Assembly (NCBI GenBank): GCA_030528325.1
Contig: JAUMZD010000020.1
Span: 1 to 55,473 of the forward strand
Direction: 5' to 3'
Origin: Lautropia sp.
Lineage (GTDB): Bacteria; Pseudomonadota; Gammaproteobacteria; Burkholderiales; Burkholderiaceae_E
DNA: 55,473 nucleotides
The position numbers and the translations under genes were made by a program. The notes beneath the pieces were generated by a model, which was not told where the DNA came from, searched no databases, and worked only from the letters and a program-made list of their open reading frames with translations. This document shows, piece after piece, positions 26,086 to 35,996 of the stretch; within the stretch, counting starts at the first letter, position 1, and the number at the start of each line of letters is the position of its first letter.

Positions 26086-27609
26086 ATGTCGCCCCCGATG
26101 AGCGACGCATCGCCAGCCGGTGAATTCCTGCTGGAGATGCGTGGCGTCCACAAGAGCTTTCCGGGCGTCAAGGCGCTGGACAACGCCCAGCTGAATGTGC
26201 GCCCGCACTCCGTTCATGCCCTGATGGGCGAGAACGGCGCCGGCAAGTCGACCTTGCTGAAATGCCTGTTCGGCATCTATCACGCCGACAAGGGTGAAAT
26301 TCTCTTCTGCGGCAAGCCCGTTGCCTTCAAGACCTCCAAGGAGGCGCTGGAGAACGGCATCTCGATGGTGCACCAGGAGCTGAACCTGGTGCCGCAGGTG
26401 ACGGTGATGGACAACCTCTGGCTGGGGCGCTACCCGCAGAAGGGGCCATTCATCGATCACGGCAAGATGTACCGTGACACGAAGGCCATCTTTGAAGAGC
26501 TGGACATCGACATCGACCCCCGACAGAAGGTGGCCGAGCTGACGGTGTCGCAGATGCAGATGATCGAGATCGCCAAGGCGTTTTCCTACAACGCGAAGAT
26601 CGTGATCATGGACGAGCCGACGTCCTCGCTGTCCGAGAAGGAGGTCAATCATCTGTTCAGCATCATCGGCAAGCTGAAGGAGAGGGGCTGCGGCATCATC
26701 TACATCTCGCACAAGATGGACGAGATCTTCCGCATCTGTGACGAGATCACGGTGTTGCGGGATGGCCAGTGGATCGACACGAAGCCGATCGAGGGACTGA
26801 GTTTCGATGATGTGATCCGGATGATGGTCGGCCGCGATCTGGGCGAACGCTTCCCCGAGAAGACCAACCAGCCGGGCGAGCTTGTGCTGGAGGTTCGGGG
26901 CCTGACCGCCAGGAACCAGCCATCGATCCAGGACGTTTCCTTCGACCTGCGCAAGGGTGAGGTACTGGGGATTGCGGGCCTGGTGGGCGCCAAACGCACC
27001 GACATCGTCGAGACGCTGTTCGGCGTCCGGATGGCTAGCGCCGGTGAGGTGAAGCTCCATGGCAAGCCGGTGCGCAACACGAGCAGCCTGAAAGCGATCC
27101 GCAACGGCTTTGCGCTAGTGACCGAAGAACGGCGTGCCACCGGCATCTTTGCCGGCCTGGGCGTGGATTTCAACGCGCTGATCGCGAACATGCCGAACTA
27201 CGAGCGCCACGGCCTGTTGCAGAGTGGCAGCATGCGTGGCGACACCGACTGGGTCGTCAAGTCGATGAACGTCAAGACGCCCAGCCAGCGCACGACGATC
27301 GGCTCGCTGTCCGGGGGCAACCAGCAGAAGGTGGTCATCGGCCGGTGGCTGCTCACGAAGCCGGAGATCCTGATGCTGGACGAACCGACCCGTGGCATCG
27401 ACGTGGGCGCCAAGTTCGAGATCTATCAGCTGATCAATGATCTGGCCGTGCAGGGCAAGAGCATCATCATGATCTCGTCCGAGATGCCCGAGCTGCTGGG
27501 CGTGTCCGACCGCATTCTGGTGATGAGCAATGGTCGTGTGGCCGGCATCGTCAATACCCGGGAAACCAGTCAGGAAGAAATCCTGCAACTGGCCGCCAAA
27601 TATCTCTAA
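26086..27609 (+). CDS. mglA: Galactose/methyl-galactoside import ATPase MglA
   Basis: 507 residues with two ABC domains. The first has a normal Walker A ([10 protein letters not shown]), a signature-like [14 protein letters not shown] and Walker B ([12 protein letters not shown]). The second has a degenerate Walker A ([12 protein letters not shown]), normal signature ([14 protein letters not shown]) and [10 protein letters not shown]. This asymmetry is usual for the sugar CUT2 ATPases and not a mutation. GAGG is about 7 nt upstream of ATG. Confidence 0.95.
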   Translation: MSPPMSDASPAGEFLLEMRGVHKSFPGVKALDNAQLNVRPHSVHALMGENGAGKSTLLKCLFGIYHADKGEILFCGKPVAFKTSKEALENGISMVHQELNLVPQVTVMDNLWLGRYPQKGPFIDHGKMYRDTKAIFEELDIDIDPRQKVAELTVSQMQMIEIAKAFSYNAKIVIMDEPTSSLSEKEVNHLFSIIGKLKERGCGIIYISHKMDEIFRICDEITVLRDGQWIDTKPIEGLSFDDVIRMMVGRDLGERFPEKTNQPGELVLEVRGLTARNQPSIQDVSFDLRKGEVLGIAGLVGAKRTDIVETLFGVRMASAGEVKLHGKPVRNTSSLKAIRNGFALVTEERRATGIFAGLGVDFNALIANMPNYERHGLLQSGSMRGDTDWVVKSMNVKTPSQRTTIGSLSGGNQQKVVIGRWLLTKPEILMLDEPTRGIDVGAKFEIYQLINDLAVQGKSIIMISSEMPELLGVSDRILVMSNGRVAGIVNTRETSQEEILQLAAKYL

Positions 27610-27621
27610 AAGGAATCCATC

Positions 27622-28653
27622 GTGAGCTTCGCACGTACGCCCTTGCAGGCAGCAGGGGACTTCTTCAAGGAATACGCGCTGTATTTCGTCTTCGTGATTC
27701 TGCTGGCGGTGATCATCATCGAGGACAGCAGCTTCCTGAGTATCGTCAACCTGTCCAACATCCTCACCCAATCCTCGGTGCGGATGATCATCGCGCTGGG
27801 TGTGGCCGGTGTCATCGTCACTCGCGGAACCGACCTGTCGGTGGGCCGTCAGGTCGGCCTTGCGGCGGTGGTCTCGGCCACCATGCTGCAAGCCGTCGAC
27901 AACGTCAACAAGGTCTTTCCGGAGATGGGCGTGGTGCCGATCCCGCTCGTGATCCTGCTCGTCTGCGCCATCGGTGCGCTGATCGGCCTGCTGAATGGCC
28001 TGATCGTCGCGATCCTGAACGTGACACCCTTCATCGCCACATTGGGTACGATGCTGATCGCCTATGGCGTGAACTCGCTGTACTACGACGCCGTCGGTTC
28101 GGCGCCGATCGCCGGTTTCGACAGTGCGTTCCGATCATTCACGCAGGGCTTCTTTGCGATCCCGCTGGGTGATGCCGGCACCTTCCGGCTCAGCTACATC
28201 ACGATCTATGCGCTGATCGCCATCGTGTTCACCTGGGTGCTGTGGAACAAGACCCGCTTCGGCAAGAACATCTTTGCCATCGGCGGCAACCCCGAGGCTG
28301 CTGCCGTGTCGGGCGTCAACGTCACGGCCAACCTGATCGGCATCTACGTGCTGTCCGGCGTCTTCTATGCCTTTGGCGGCATGCTGGAAGCCGGGCGGAT
28401 CGGCTCGGCCACGAACAACCTCGGCTTCATGTATGAGCTGGATGCGATCGCGGCCTGTGTGATCGGCGGCGTTTCCTTCAGCGGTGGCGTGGGCAAGGTG
28501 GCTGGCGTGGTCATGGGCGTCATCATCTTCCAGCTGCTCAACTACGGTCTTTCCTACATCGGTGTGAACCCGTACTGGCAGTACATCATCAAGGGTTCGA
28601 TCATCGTGCTGGCCGTGGCGATGGACTCGATGAAGAACGCCCGGAAGAAGTAA
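27622..28653 (+). CDS. mglC: Galactose/methyl-galactoside permease MglC
   Basis: 343 residues with about ten hydrophobic segments and the CUT2 permease features VIVTRGTDLSVGRQVGLAA, ALIGLLNGLIVAILNVTPFI, TLGTMLIAYGVNSL, IFAIGGNPEAAAVSGVNV (the cytoplasmic coupling region) and SGGVGKVAGVVMG. GTG start with AAGGA upstream, 12 nt after mglA. It forms the membrane channel of the importer. Confidence 0.95.
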   Translation: MSFARTPLQAAGDFFKEYALYFVFVILLAVIIIEDSSFLSIVNLSNILTQSSVRMIIALGVAGVIVTRGTDLSVGRQVGLAAVVSATMLQAVDNVNKVFPEMGVVPIPLVILLVCAIGALIGLLNGLIVAILNVTPFIATLGTMLIAYGVNSLYYDAVGSAPIAGFDSAFRSFTQGFFAIPLGDAGTFRLSYITIYALIAIVFTWVLWNKTRFGKNIFAIGGNPEAAAVSGVNVTANLIGIYVLSGVFYAFGGMLEAGRIGSATNNLGFMYELDAIAACVIGGVSFSGGVGKVAGVVMGVIIFQLLNYGLSYIGVNPYWQYIIKGSIIVLAVAMDSMKNARKK

Positions 28654-28695
28654 GGGAGCTGTACGGCTTTTCCTGTCGGGAAAGCGCAGGGGGCT

Positions 28696-28720
28696 GGGGC
28701 CTGTGCTCAGGCAAGGCCCC
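28696..28720. terminator. GC-rich hairpin between mglC and the efflux operon
   Basis: GGGGCC (28696-28701) and GGCCCC (28715-28720) with a 13-nt loop that can pair further (CCTG/CAGG). It lies between convergent ends. No T tract, so only a weak terminator candidate. Confidence 0.35.
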
Positions 28721-28742
28721 GGCCAGGATCTGACGCTAAGGC

Positions 28743-30233
28743 TTACTGCCAGCCGCCGCCGAGCACCTTGTACAGGTCGACGAGGTTCTGGTGCTGGGCC
28801 AGGCTCACCGAGATCAGCTCCTGCTGGGCGGCAAAGGAAGAACGCTGGGCGTCGAGCACGTCGAAATAGCTCGACACCCCGTTCCGGTAGCGCAGGTTCG
28901 CCATGTCGAGACGCTCCTTCTCGACACGCACCAGTTCTTTCTGGGCAGCGAGCTGATCGAGCAGTCCCTGGCGGTTGGCCAGGCCGTCCGAGACTTCCTG
29001 GAAGGCCGTCTGGATGGCTTTTTCGTAGCTGGCGATGGCGATCTTCTGTTCGGCCTCGGCTACGCGCAGGTTGGCACGGTTGCGGCCTCCGTCGAAGATC
29101 GGCAACACCAGCTGTGGTGACAGCGTCCAGGCGAAGGTGCCGTGGTTGAAGAGGCGGCTCAGCTCGGTGCTGCCGACACCGGCGGTGCCGGTCAGCGTGA
29201 TCCGGGGGAAGAAGGCTGCCCGGGCGGCACCGATGTTGGCATTGGCCGCGCGCAGCTGGTGCTCGGCTGCCCGGATGTCGGGGCGGCGGGTTAGCGTCTC
29301 GGAAGGCAGGCCGGCCGGCAGGTCGGTCAGGGCGACGACTTCGCGTTGCGCAGCTTCTCCGGTGGACGATGGGGCGGCGTCCGTCCGCTTCGTCTCGTGC
29401 CGGGCATCAGCTGTCCGGGCTTCATCGGCCGGTGCCGGGGACATCGGCTGACCGAGCAGCAGCACCAGCGCATTGTGGACGGTCGCCCGCTGGCGGGTGA
29501 GGGCAGCGTGCGTGGCGCGGGCGGCATGAACCAGTGAATCCGCCTGTGAGGCATCGAGTGCCGAGGCGGTGCCGTTGCGATATTGCAGCTGGGTGAGTTT
29601 CTGTGATTCCTCACGGGTGCTCAGCGTCTGGCGGGTCAGTGCCAGTTGCTGATCCAGCGCGTTCAGGTTCAGGTAGGCATTGGCCACCGCTGCCACGAGC
29701 GAGATTTGCGCCGTGCGACGGGCTTCCTCGGTGGCCAGATAGGCGGAGAGTGCGGCGTCACTCAGGTTCCTGACCCGGCCGAAGAAATCGATCTCGAAGC
29801 CGGTGATGCCCAGACCCACCGTGTAGGTGCTGGCCTGCTCGCCGGAAAGCGGGCTGGGGGCGCGTTCGCCACTGCCGATCGCGTTGACGCCCGGCAGTCG
29901 TTCGGCCCGCTGGATGCGGTAGGCCGCCCGGGCCTTTTCGATGTTCAGCGAGGCGATCCGCAGGTCACGGTTGTTGTCGAGGGCAACCTGGATGAGCTGT
30001 TGCAGGCGCGGATCGACGAAGAACTGCTTCCACGGGATGTCGGCCGCAGCAGGCAGGGCTGAGCCGGTATCCGGGCTGCCGTGGGCGAACTGCGCATCGA
30101 CCGGTGCCTTGGGCGTCTGATGGACCGGCGCCAGTGACATGCATCCGGTCAGTGTCAGGGCTGCGGCCAGTGCAGCAGGACGAAGCAGCGGCGCTGGTGT
30201 CAGGGAGGATGTTGGCTTCGATGGGGTAGCCAT
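28743..30233 (-). CDS. Outer-membrane efflux lipoprotein, NodT/OprM family
   Basis: 496 residues. A lipobox (LTLTGCMSL) anchors it in the outer membrane. Then come two repeats of the TolC-like helical domain, seen from RLQQLIQVALDNNRDLRIA, FEIDFFGRVRNL, ETLTRRPDIRAAEHQLRAAN and LPIFDGGRNRANLRVAE. It is the exit duct of the RND pump encoded upstream. ATG 30233 is 2 nt after the pump gene stop, with GAGGAG upstream; a TTG at 30239 overlapping that stop is the alternative. The insertion around residues 270-300 (charged, low complexity) is unusual in length. Confidence 0.93.
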   Translation of the reverse strand: MATPSKPTSSLTPAPLLRPAALAAALTLTGCMSLAPVHQTPKAPVDAQFAHGSPDTGSALPAAADIPWKQFFVDPRLQQLIQVALDNNRDLRIASLNIEKARAAYRIQRAERLPGVNAIGSGERAPSPLSGEQASTYTVGLGITGFEIDFFGRVRNLSDAALSAYLATEEARRTAQISLVAAVANAYLNLNALDQQLALTRQTLSTREESQKLTQLQYRNGTASALDASQADSLVHAARATHAALTRQRATVHNALVLLLGQPMSPAPADEARTADARHETKRTDAAPSSTGEAAQREVVALTDLPAGLPSETLTRRPDIRAAEHQLRAANANIGAARAAFFPRITLTGTAGVGSTELSRLFNHGTFAWTLSPQLVLPIFDGGRNRANLRVAEAEQKIAIASYEKAIQTAFQEVSDGLANRQGLLDQLAAQKELVRVEKERLDMANLRYRNGVSSYFDVLDAQRSSFAAQQELISVSLAQHQNLVDLYKVLGGGWQ

Positions 30234-30235
30234 GT

Positions 30236-33200
30236 TCAATTGCTCTCCTCGGCTGCTTGGGTGAGGTGGGTCGGGCGCTTGCGCTTGAAGATGCTCAGCA
30301 CGACGACGAAGAAGAGGGGCACGAACATCAGGGCGAGGATGGTGCCACTGATCATGCCGCCAGCCACGCCGATACCGATGGCGCGCTGGCTGGCCGAACT
30401 GGCGCCCGTGGCGATGGCCAGGGGCAACACGCCCAGCGTGAAGGCCAGCGAGGTCATCAGGATCGGGCGGAAACGCAGGTGGGCTGCCTCAAGGGCGGCC
30501 TTGACCAGCGACATGCCCTGCTTGTCGTACAGATCCTTCGCGAATTCGATGATCAGGATCGCGTTCTTGGCCGACAGGCCGATGATCGTGATCATGCCGA
30601 TCTTGAAGTAGACATCGTTGAGCTGTCCACCCCACATCGAGGCCAGAATCACGCCAAGCAGGCCCAGTGGCACCACCAGGATGACGGCGAACGGGATCGT
30701 CCAGCTCTCGTACAGGGCCGCCAGACACAGGAAGATGGCCAGCAGCGAGAAGGCAAACAGCACGACCATCTGGTCGCCGGACACACGTTCTTCATACGAG
30801 GTGCCCGTCCATTCGAAGCCGAAGCCGGGTGGCAGCTGGCTGGCCAGTTTCTCCATCTCGGCCATGGCCTGGCCCGTACTGTAACCGGGGGCAGGGGAGG
30901 CTTCGATCTTCATCGACGGGTAACCGTTGTAGCGCACGGTCTGCATCGGCCCCACCACCCAGCGGGTGGTGGCGAAGGCCGAGAAGGGTACGGCTTCGCC
31001 CGAGGCGTTGAGGACGTTGAGTTTCAGCAGGTCTTCGGGCTGCATCCGGGCCGGTGCGTCGGCCTGCACCATCACCCGTTGCAGACGGCCTTCGTTCGGG
31101 AAGTCGTTGACATAGGCACTGCCAAGCGAGGCGGACAGCATCGCATTGATGGACGAGAAGTTCACGCCCAGTGCATTGGCCTTGTTCCGGTCGATTTCCA
31201 GTCGTACCTGGGGGGCATCTTCCAGACCGTCCGGACGGACGCCGGTCAGCACCGGGCTTTTCATCGCCATGCCCAGCATCATGTTGCGGGCGTTGAGCAG
31301 TGCCTCATGGCCCTTGCTGCCACGATCCTGCAAGCGGAAGGAAACGCCCGTCGAGTTGCCCAGCTCGGGGATGGCTGGCGGGCTGAGCGGGTAGATGAAG
31401 GCATCACGGATGCCCGCCAGCGCCATCTGTGCGCGAGCGGCCACGGCATCGGCCGAATGCTCGGCGCCGGCACGCTCCTGCCAGTCCTTCAAGGTCACGA
31501 ACATCAGAGCGGCGTTCTGGCCGCTGCCGCTGAAGCTGAAGCCCAGTACGGCCACCATGTTCTGCACTTCGGGTTGCTGGCCCATGTAGGCTTCGACCTG
31601 CTTGATGACCTCGCGGGTACGCTCCTGCGAGGCGCCGGCCGGCAGCTGCACGTTCACGACGACATAGCCCTGGTCTTCCGAGGGAAGGAAGCCCGTGGGC
31701 AGGCGGGTGAAGAAGACACCGGCGGCGGCGGCGATGGCCAGGTACAGCACCATGTAGCGACCGCTGCGCCGAACGATGGTGGCCATGCTGCGCTCATAGC
31801 GCCTGGCGCCGGCCGAGAAACCGCGATTGAACCAGCCGAAGAAGCCACGCTTTTCGTGATGGTGGCCGGCTTCGACCGGTTTCAGGAAGGTGGCGCACAG
31901 GGCCGGCGTCAGCGACAGGGCCATGAAGGCCGAAAAGCCGATGGAAGTCACCATCACCACTGAGAATTGGCGGTAGATGTTGCCGACCGAGCCACCGAAG
32001 AAGGCCAGTGGCACGAACACCGAGACCAGCACGACGGTCACGCCGATGATGGCGCCCGAGATCTGCTGCATGGCCTTGATGGTGGCCTGCAGCGGCGGCA
32101 GACCTTCTTCGCTCATGATCCGCTCGACGTTCTCGACCACGATGATCGCGTCATCCACCACGATGCCGATCACCAGCACCATGCCGAACATCGCCAGCAC
32201 GTTGATCGACATGCCGAGCGCCAGCAGCACCGCGAAGGTGGCCAGCAGCGTGACGGGCACGACGATGGTCGGGATCAGGGTGTAGCGGATATTCTGCAGG
32301 AACAGGTACATCACGAGAAAGACCAGCAGCACGGCTTCCAGCAGGGTCTTCACCACCTGTTCGATCGACAACTTGACGAAACCCGAAGTGTCGTAGGGCA
32401 TCGTCCAGCTGACGCCTTCCGGGAAGAAGGCTTGCAGCTCCGTCATCCTGTCACGGACGGCCGTGGCGGTGGCGAGCGCGTTGCCACTGGACGAGAGCTG
32501 CACACCGAGGCCCACCGCCGGATTGCCGTCCAGGCGGGCTGAGGTGTCATAGCTCTGGATGCCCAGCTCGATGCGGGCCACATCCTTCAGGCGAACGGTG
32601 GAGCCGTCGGCGTTGGCGCGCAGCACGATGTTGCCGAACTGTTCGGGGGTTTCCAGCTGTCCCTGTGCCGTCACGGTGGCCGTGATGGCCTGCCCGTCGA
32701 CATTGGGCAGGGCACCGATCGCCCCGGCGGACACCTGCGCATTCTGTGCCTGGATGGCGGCGATCACGTCCGCACTGGAGAGTTTCAGGTTCTCGAGCCT
32801 GGCCGGTTGCAGCCAGATCCGCATGGCACGTTCGGAGCCGAAGAGCTGGGCCTGGCCCACGCCCTCGATCCGCTGGATCTCGGGCACGATGTTGCGGGCC
32901 GCATAGTCACCGAGCGAATCCGTGCCGAAGGCCGGATTGCTGGAGGACAGCATGATGAAGGCCAGGAAGTTCGATCGGGCCTTGTCGACCTGAACCCCCT
33001 GTTGGGTGACTGCGCTGGGCAGACGCGGTGTGGCCCGCGCCAGGCGGTTCTGCACGTCGACCTGGGCCAGATCCTCGTCGGTACCGGTCTTGAAGGTCAG
33101 GGTCAGTTCGCCCCCGCCGTTGGCGTCGGCACTGCTCTCCATGTACATCAGGCCGGGTGCGCCATTCATTTCACGTTCGATGACGCTGAGCACCGAGTCT

Positions 33201-33373
33201 TCGAGGGTTTGAGCCGAGGCGCCGGGATAGGCCACACGCAGGCTGATCGAGGGGGGCGCCACGGACGGATACTGCGAGATCGGCAGCTGGGTGATCGAGA
33301 CAGCCCCGATCACCATCAGGAAGAGGGCGACGACCCACGCGAAGATGGGGCGGTGAATGAAGAATTGAGCCAT
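30236..33373 (-). CDS. RND multidrug efflux pump, AcrB/MexB (HAE1) type
   Basis: 1045 residues, full length. It begins with FFIHRPIFAWVVALFLMVIG and LPISQYPSVAPP, typical of HAE1 pumps. The proton-relay aspartates are present in IGIVVDDAIIVVENVER. The Phe-rich porter, TolC-docking and second membrane bundles are complete, ending after FFVVVLSIFKRK. It expels drugs, dyes or detergents using the proton gradient, as a trimer in the inner membrane. It lies between the adaptor (14 nt upstream) and the outer-membrane duct. No TetR/MarR regulator is adjacent. Confidence 0.96.
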   Translation of the reverse strand: MAQFFIHRPIFAWVVALFLMVIGAVSITQLPISQYPSVAPPSISLRVAYPGASAQTLEDSVLSVIEREMNGAPGLMYMESSADANGGGELTLTFKTGTDEDLAQVDVQNRLARATPRLPSAVTQQGVQVDKARSNFLAFIMLSSSNPAFGTDSLGDYAARNIVPEIQRIEGVGQAQLFGSERAMRIWLQPARLENLKLSSADVIAAIQAQNAQVSAGAIGALPNVDGQAITATVTAQGQLETPEQFGNIVLRANADGSTVRLKDVARIELGIQSYDTSARLDGNPAVGLGVQLSSSGNALATATAVRDRMTELQAFFPEGVSWTMPYDTSGFVKLSIEQVVKTLLEAVLLVFLVMYLFLQNIRYTLIPTIVVPVTLLATFAVLLALGMSINVLAMFGMVLVIGIVVDDAIIVVENVERIMSEEGLPPLQATIKAMQQISGAIIGVTVVLVSVFVPLAFFGGSVGNIYRQFSVVMVTSIGFSAFMALSLTPALCATFLKPVEAGHHHEKRGFFGWFNRGFSAGARRYERSMATIVRRSGRYMVLYLAIAAAAGVFFTRLPTGFLPSEDQGYVVVNVQLPAGASQERTREVIKQVEAYMGQQPEVQNMVAVLGFSFSGSGQNAALMFVTLKDWQERAGAEHSADAVAARAQMALAGIRDAFIYPLSPPAIPELGNSTGVSFRLQDRGSKGHEALLNARNMMLGMAMKSPVLTGVRPDGLEDAPQVRLEIDRNKANALGVNFSSINAMLSASLGSAYVNDFPNEGRLQRVMVQADAPARMQPEDLLKLNVLNASGEAVPFSAFATTRWVVGPMQTVRYNGYPSMKIEASPAPGYSTGQAMAEMEKLASQLPPGFGFEWTGTSYEERVSGDQMVVLFAFSLLAIFLCLAALYESWTIPFAVILVVPLGLLGVILASMWGGQLNDVYFKIGMITIIGLSAKNAILIIEFAKDLYDKQGMSLVKAALEAAHLRFRPILMTSLAFTLGVLPLAIATGASSASQRAIGIGVAGGMISGTILALMFVPLFFVVVLSIFKRKRPTHLTQAAEESN

Positions 33374-33387
33374 GGTGGTGCCGCCTC

Positions 33388-34737
33388 TTACTTCGATCCG
33401 GCGGCGTCGCCACCTTTGGATGCGGGGTCTACGGCGACCGAAGCCGCCGGGTCGGCCTCACCCGCTGCACCACCGGCCGCTGTGCCCGTTGTGTTGCCAC
33501 GCTGGGCACCTTGCCACGGCACCGGCGTCACGACCTTCACGCCCATCATCTGCACGAGCTGGAAGCCGTCGACCATCACCTGTTCGCCGTTCTTCAGCCC
33601 GTCGAGCACCACCCAGTGGTTGCCGTTCGAGCCACCAATTTTCACGTTGCGCGAGGACATCGTGCCATCGGCAGCCACGACGGTGACCGTATCACCCGAA
33701 TTCGTGCGCGTGACGGCCTGCTGGGGCAGCAGGATCGCCTCGGGGATTTCGGCCTGTTCCAGCTCGGCCCGCACGTACATGCCGGGCAGCAGCTCACCGT
33801 TCGGGTTCGGCACCTCGGCACGAACCGCGATCTGGTTCGTGTTCGGGTCGACCGTCAGGTCGGTGAACAGCAGCTTGCCCTTGTGCTCATAGGCGCTGCC
33901 GTCATCGAACAGCACCCGCACGCTGGCGGCATTTTCCTTGCCGGCCTGCTTGAGCTGGCCACTTTCCAGCCCGCGCTTGAGCCGCATCACGGTCGAGGCC
34001 GGCTGCGTGATGTTGATGTAGACCGGATCGATCTGCTGTACGGTGGCGAGCGGCGTGGCGTCTCCCTGACCCACGAGCGCCCCTTCGGTCACCAGTGCCC
34101 GGCCGATGCGGCCGCTGATGGGCGAGGTGACATTGGCATAGGAGAGGTTGATCTCGGCCGTCTTCACGGCAGCCTGGGCGACGCCCACTTCGGCCTGCGC
34201 CGCCTTGTAGGCGGCCACGGCGTTGTCATAATCCTGGCGGCTGACGGCGTTGGCCTTGATCAGCGGGGTGTAGCGATCGACCACCCGCTTCGTGTTCGTC
34301 ACCTGGGTCTGGGCGCGCGCCAGCGTGGCGCGGGCACTGTTCAGTGCTGCCTGATAGGGGGCCGCGTCGATCCTGAAGAGCAGCTCGCCTTCCTTCACGT
34401 CCGTGCCTTCCTGGAAGACGCGCTTCTCCAGGATGCCGGCCGCGCGGGCACGGATCTGGGCCACACGTGAGGCTTCGATGCGGCCGGGCAGGTCTTCCAC
34501 CAGACCGACCGGCGCGTATTGCACGGTCACGATGCCGACCGGCAGCTTCGGCGGTTGCTGGGCAGCACCGCCCTGGGCGGCATCGGCGTCACGCTGGGCC
34601 TGGTCGCCTGGGCCCTGGTTGCAGGCAGCCAGTGAAACGGCCAGCAGTGACAGCATGACGCCCCTGCCCAGACGGGATACGATGAGGGGAGTCCGTGTAT
34701 GGCCAGAGTCTCGGCTGGCGGTGTTGGTTTTTTTCAT
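33388..34737 (-). CDS. RND efflux adaptor (membrane fusion lipoprotein), AcrA/MexA type
   Basis: 449 residues. Lipobox LLAVSLAACNQG near residue 38, then the biotinyl-lipoyl-like halves (VEDLPGRIEASRVAQIRARA, VKEGELLFRIDAAPYQAAL), a helical hairpin, the beta barrel (QQIDPVYINITQ) and the membrane-proximal domain. The C-terminus is a Gly/Ala-rich tail of about 40 residues. First gene of the adaptor-pump-duct operon. ATG 34737 places the signal peptide correctly; the frame upstream to 34779 is unlikely coding. Confidence 0.94.
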   Translation of the reverse strand: MKKTNTASRDSGHTRTPLIVSRLGRGVMLSLLAVSLAACNQGPGDQAQRDADAAQGGAAQQPPKLPVGIVTVQYAPVGLVEDLPGRIEASRVAQIRARAAGILEKRVFQEGTDVKEGELLFRIDAAPYQAALNSARATLARAQTQVTNTKRVVDRYTPLIKANAVSRQDYDNAVAAYKAAQAEVGVAQAAVKTAEINLSYANVTSPISGRIGRALVTEGALVGQGDATPLATVQQIDPVYINITQPASTVMRLKRGLESGQLKQAGKENAASVRVLFDDGSAYEHKGKLLFTDLTVDPNTNQIAVRAEVPNPNGELLPGMYVRAELEQAEIPEAILLPQQAVTRTNSGDTVTVVAADGTMSSRNVKIGGSNGNHWVVLDGLKNGEQVMVDGFQLVQMMGVKVVTPVPWQGAQRGNTTGTAAGGAAGEADPAASVAVDPASKGGDAAGSK

Positions 34738-35039
34738 GGATTCGCGGATTTGAAACAGGCGAAAAAAGGTGCCCCGCAAGATGCCCTGTCAGCGCCCGTC
34801 GGCCGCGGCACCGTCAGGGTGAAGGCGGCACGAGAGGGGGGCTGGCCGGATATCGTCCATTCATCGGAACATGAACGGAACGGAGCCGAAAAGGGAAGTG
34901 AATATCTTGCAGGGAAATACAGCGTGAATGAATGAAAAACCCGGCCAGGAGTTTGGGCGGCCGGTTTGCAGCCCGCGACTGTCCTGCCGCCCAAGTTCTG
35001 CCGCCCAAGCTCCCAGAAGCCGGGGTCATGGACGGGAAA
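34738..35039. other. Intergenic region upstream of the efflux operon (302 bp)
   Basis: Contains the efflux promoter presumably and, next to the end of suhB, a shortened palindromic element (34947-35014). I cannot identify a convincing -35/-10 pair or operator. No gene is seen. Confidence 0.55.
34947..35014. repeat. Shortened palindromic element with duplicated end (68 bp)
   Basis: Begins AGGAGTTTGGGCGG, skips the whole centre of the 165-bp element, continues with its GGTTTGCAGCCCGCGACT part and ends with the terminal CTGCCGCCCAAG motif twice in tandem (34984-34997 and 34998-35014). It sits 25 bp downstream of the suhB stop. Confidence 0.85.
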
Positions 35040-35948
35040 TCAGCCGTCCGTGCGGGTGGCCTGGGGCTTGCGCGTCAGTTGCCGCCGCGGCTGCGATGGA
35101 TCCTGACGGCTGGCGCCGGCGGTCGGAGCGGGATCACCCAGTACCGGCTGGAGAACCGGGATCAGGGCAGAAAACATCTTCGGATTACCGGCCACGACCT
35201 GACCGGCTTCCAGATAGTTGGCATTGCCGTTGAAATCGCCGACCAGGCCACCGGCCTCGGTCACGATCAGGCTGCCGGCCGCCACGTCCCAGGCTTTCAG
35301 GCCGCGTTCGAAGTAGCCGTCGAAACGGCCGGCTGCGGTATAGGCCAGATCGAGGGCAGCCGAACCGGTGCGACGCATGACGGCACCCTTGTCGAGCAGA
35401 GGACGCAGCACCGTCAGGTATTGATCCTGATCCGTGAAGCGGCGGAAGGGGAAACCGGTGCTGATCAGCGCGTCTTCGAGGCGGAAGCGCTTGCTGGTGC
35501 GGATGCGCCGGTCGTTCAGGAAGGCGCCACGACCGCGCGAGGCCGTGAACAGCTCATTGCTGTTGGGGTCGAAAATCAGTGCCTGCGTGATGACGCCGCG
35601 CTCCATCAGTGCGATGGAAATGCAGTAGTGGGGCAGCCCGTGGATGAAGTTCGTCGTGCCATCGAGCGGATCGATGATCCAGACGTGCTCGGCTTCCCGC
35701 CAGTGCTGCTCGTCCGAAGCACCCTTGCCCGGTCTGAAACCGGACTCCTCCGCTAGAATCGCATGGTGGGGGTAGGCAGCCAGCAGGGTCTCGATGATCG
35801 CCGCTTCCGAGGCACGATCGACCTCGGTGACGAAATCGTGGCGATCCTTCCGGGTGATCTGCACCGTTTCCACGTCCAGACTGGCACGAGTGATCAAGCG
35901 GCCGGCCTGTCGTGCTGCGCGTACAGCGACGTTGAGCATCGGATGCAT
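35040..35948 (-). CDS. suhB: Inositol-1-monophosphatase family protein SuhB
   Basis: 302 residues. The metal and phosphate motifs are [23 protein letters not shown] and, late, [16 protein letters not shown]. SuhB hydrolyses inositol phosphates and in E. coli also joins the rRNA antitermination complex with Nus factors. The last 30 residues are Pro/Arg/Gln-rich and extra to the fold. ATG 35948 (or 35939) is chosen because the upstream [10 protein letters not shown] part lies in the short divergent promoter gap to trmJ. Confidence 0.93.
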   Translation of the reverse strand: MHPMLNVAVRAARQAGRLITRASLDVETVQITRKDRHDFVTEVDRASEAAIIETLLAAYPHHAILAEESGFRPGKGASDEQHWREAEHVWIIDPLDGTTNFIHGLPHYCISIALMERGVITQALIFDPNSNELFTASRGRGAFLNDRRIRTSKRFRLEDALISTGFPFRRFTDQDQYLTVLRPLLDKGAVMRRTGSAALDLAYTAAGRFDGYFERGLKAWDVAAGSLIVTEAGGLVGDFNGNANYLEAGQVVAGNPKMFSALIPVLQPVLGDPAPTAGASRQDPSQPRRQLTRKPQATRTDG

Positions 35949-35996
35949 GGTATTGGGCTTCTTTCTTTTTAAGAACAAGCGAAGATTATAACGTAA

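Noticed and set aside
26086..27609. Second Walker A of MglA is degenerate, suggesting a pseudogene
   Set aside because: The same change is usual in CUT2-type sugar ATPases.
4637..34885. Shared CCATTCATCGG upstream of the regulator/relA and of the efflux operon
   Set aside because: An 11-mer is not significant at this window size, and the flanks diverge.
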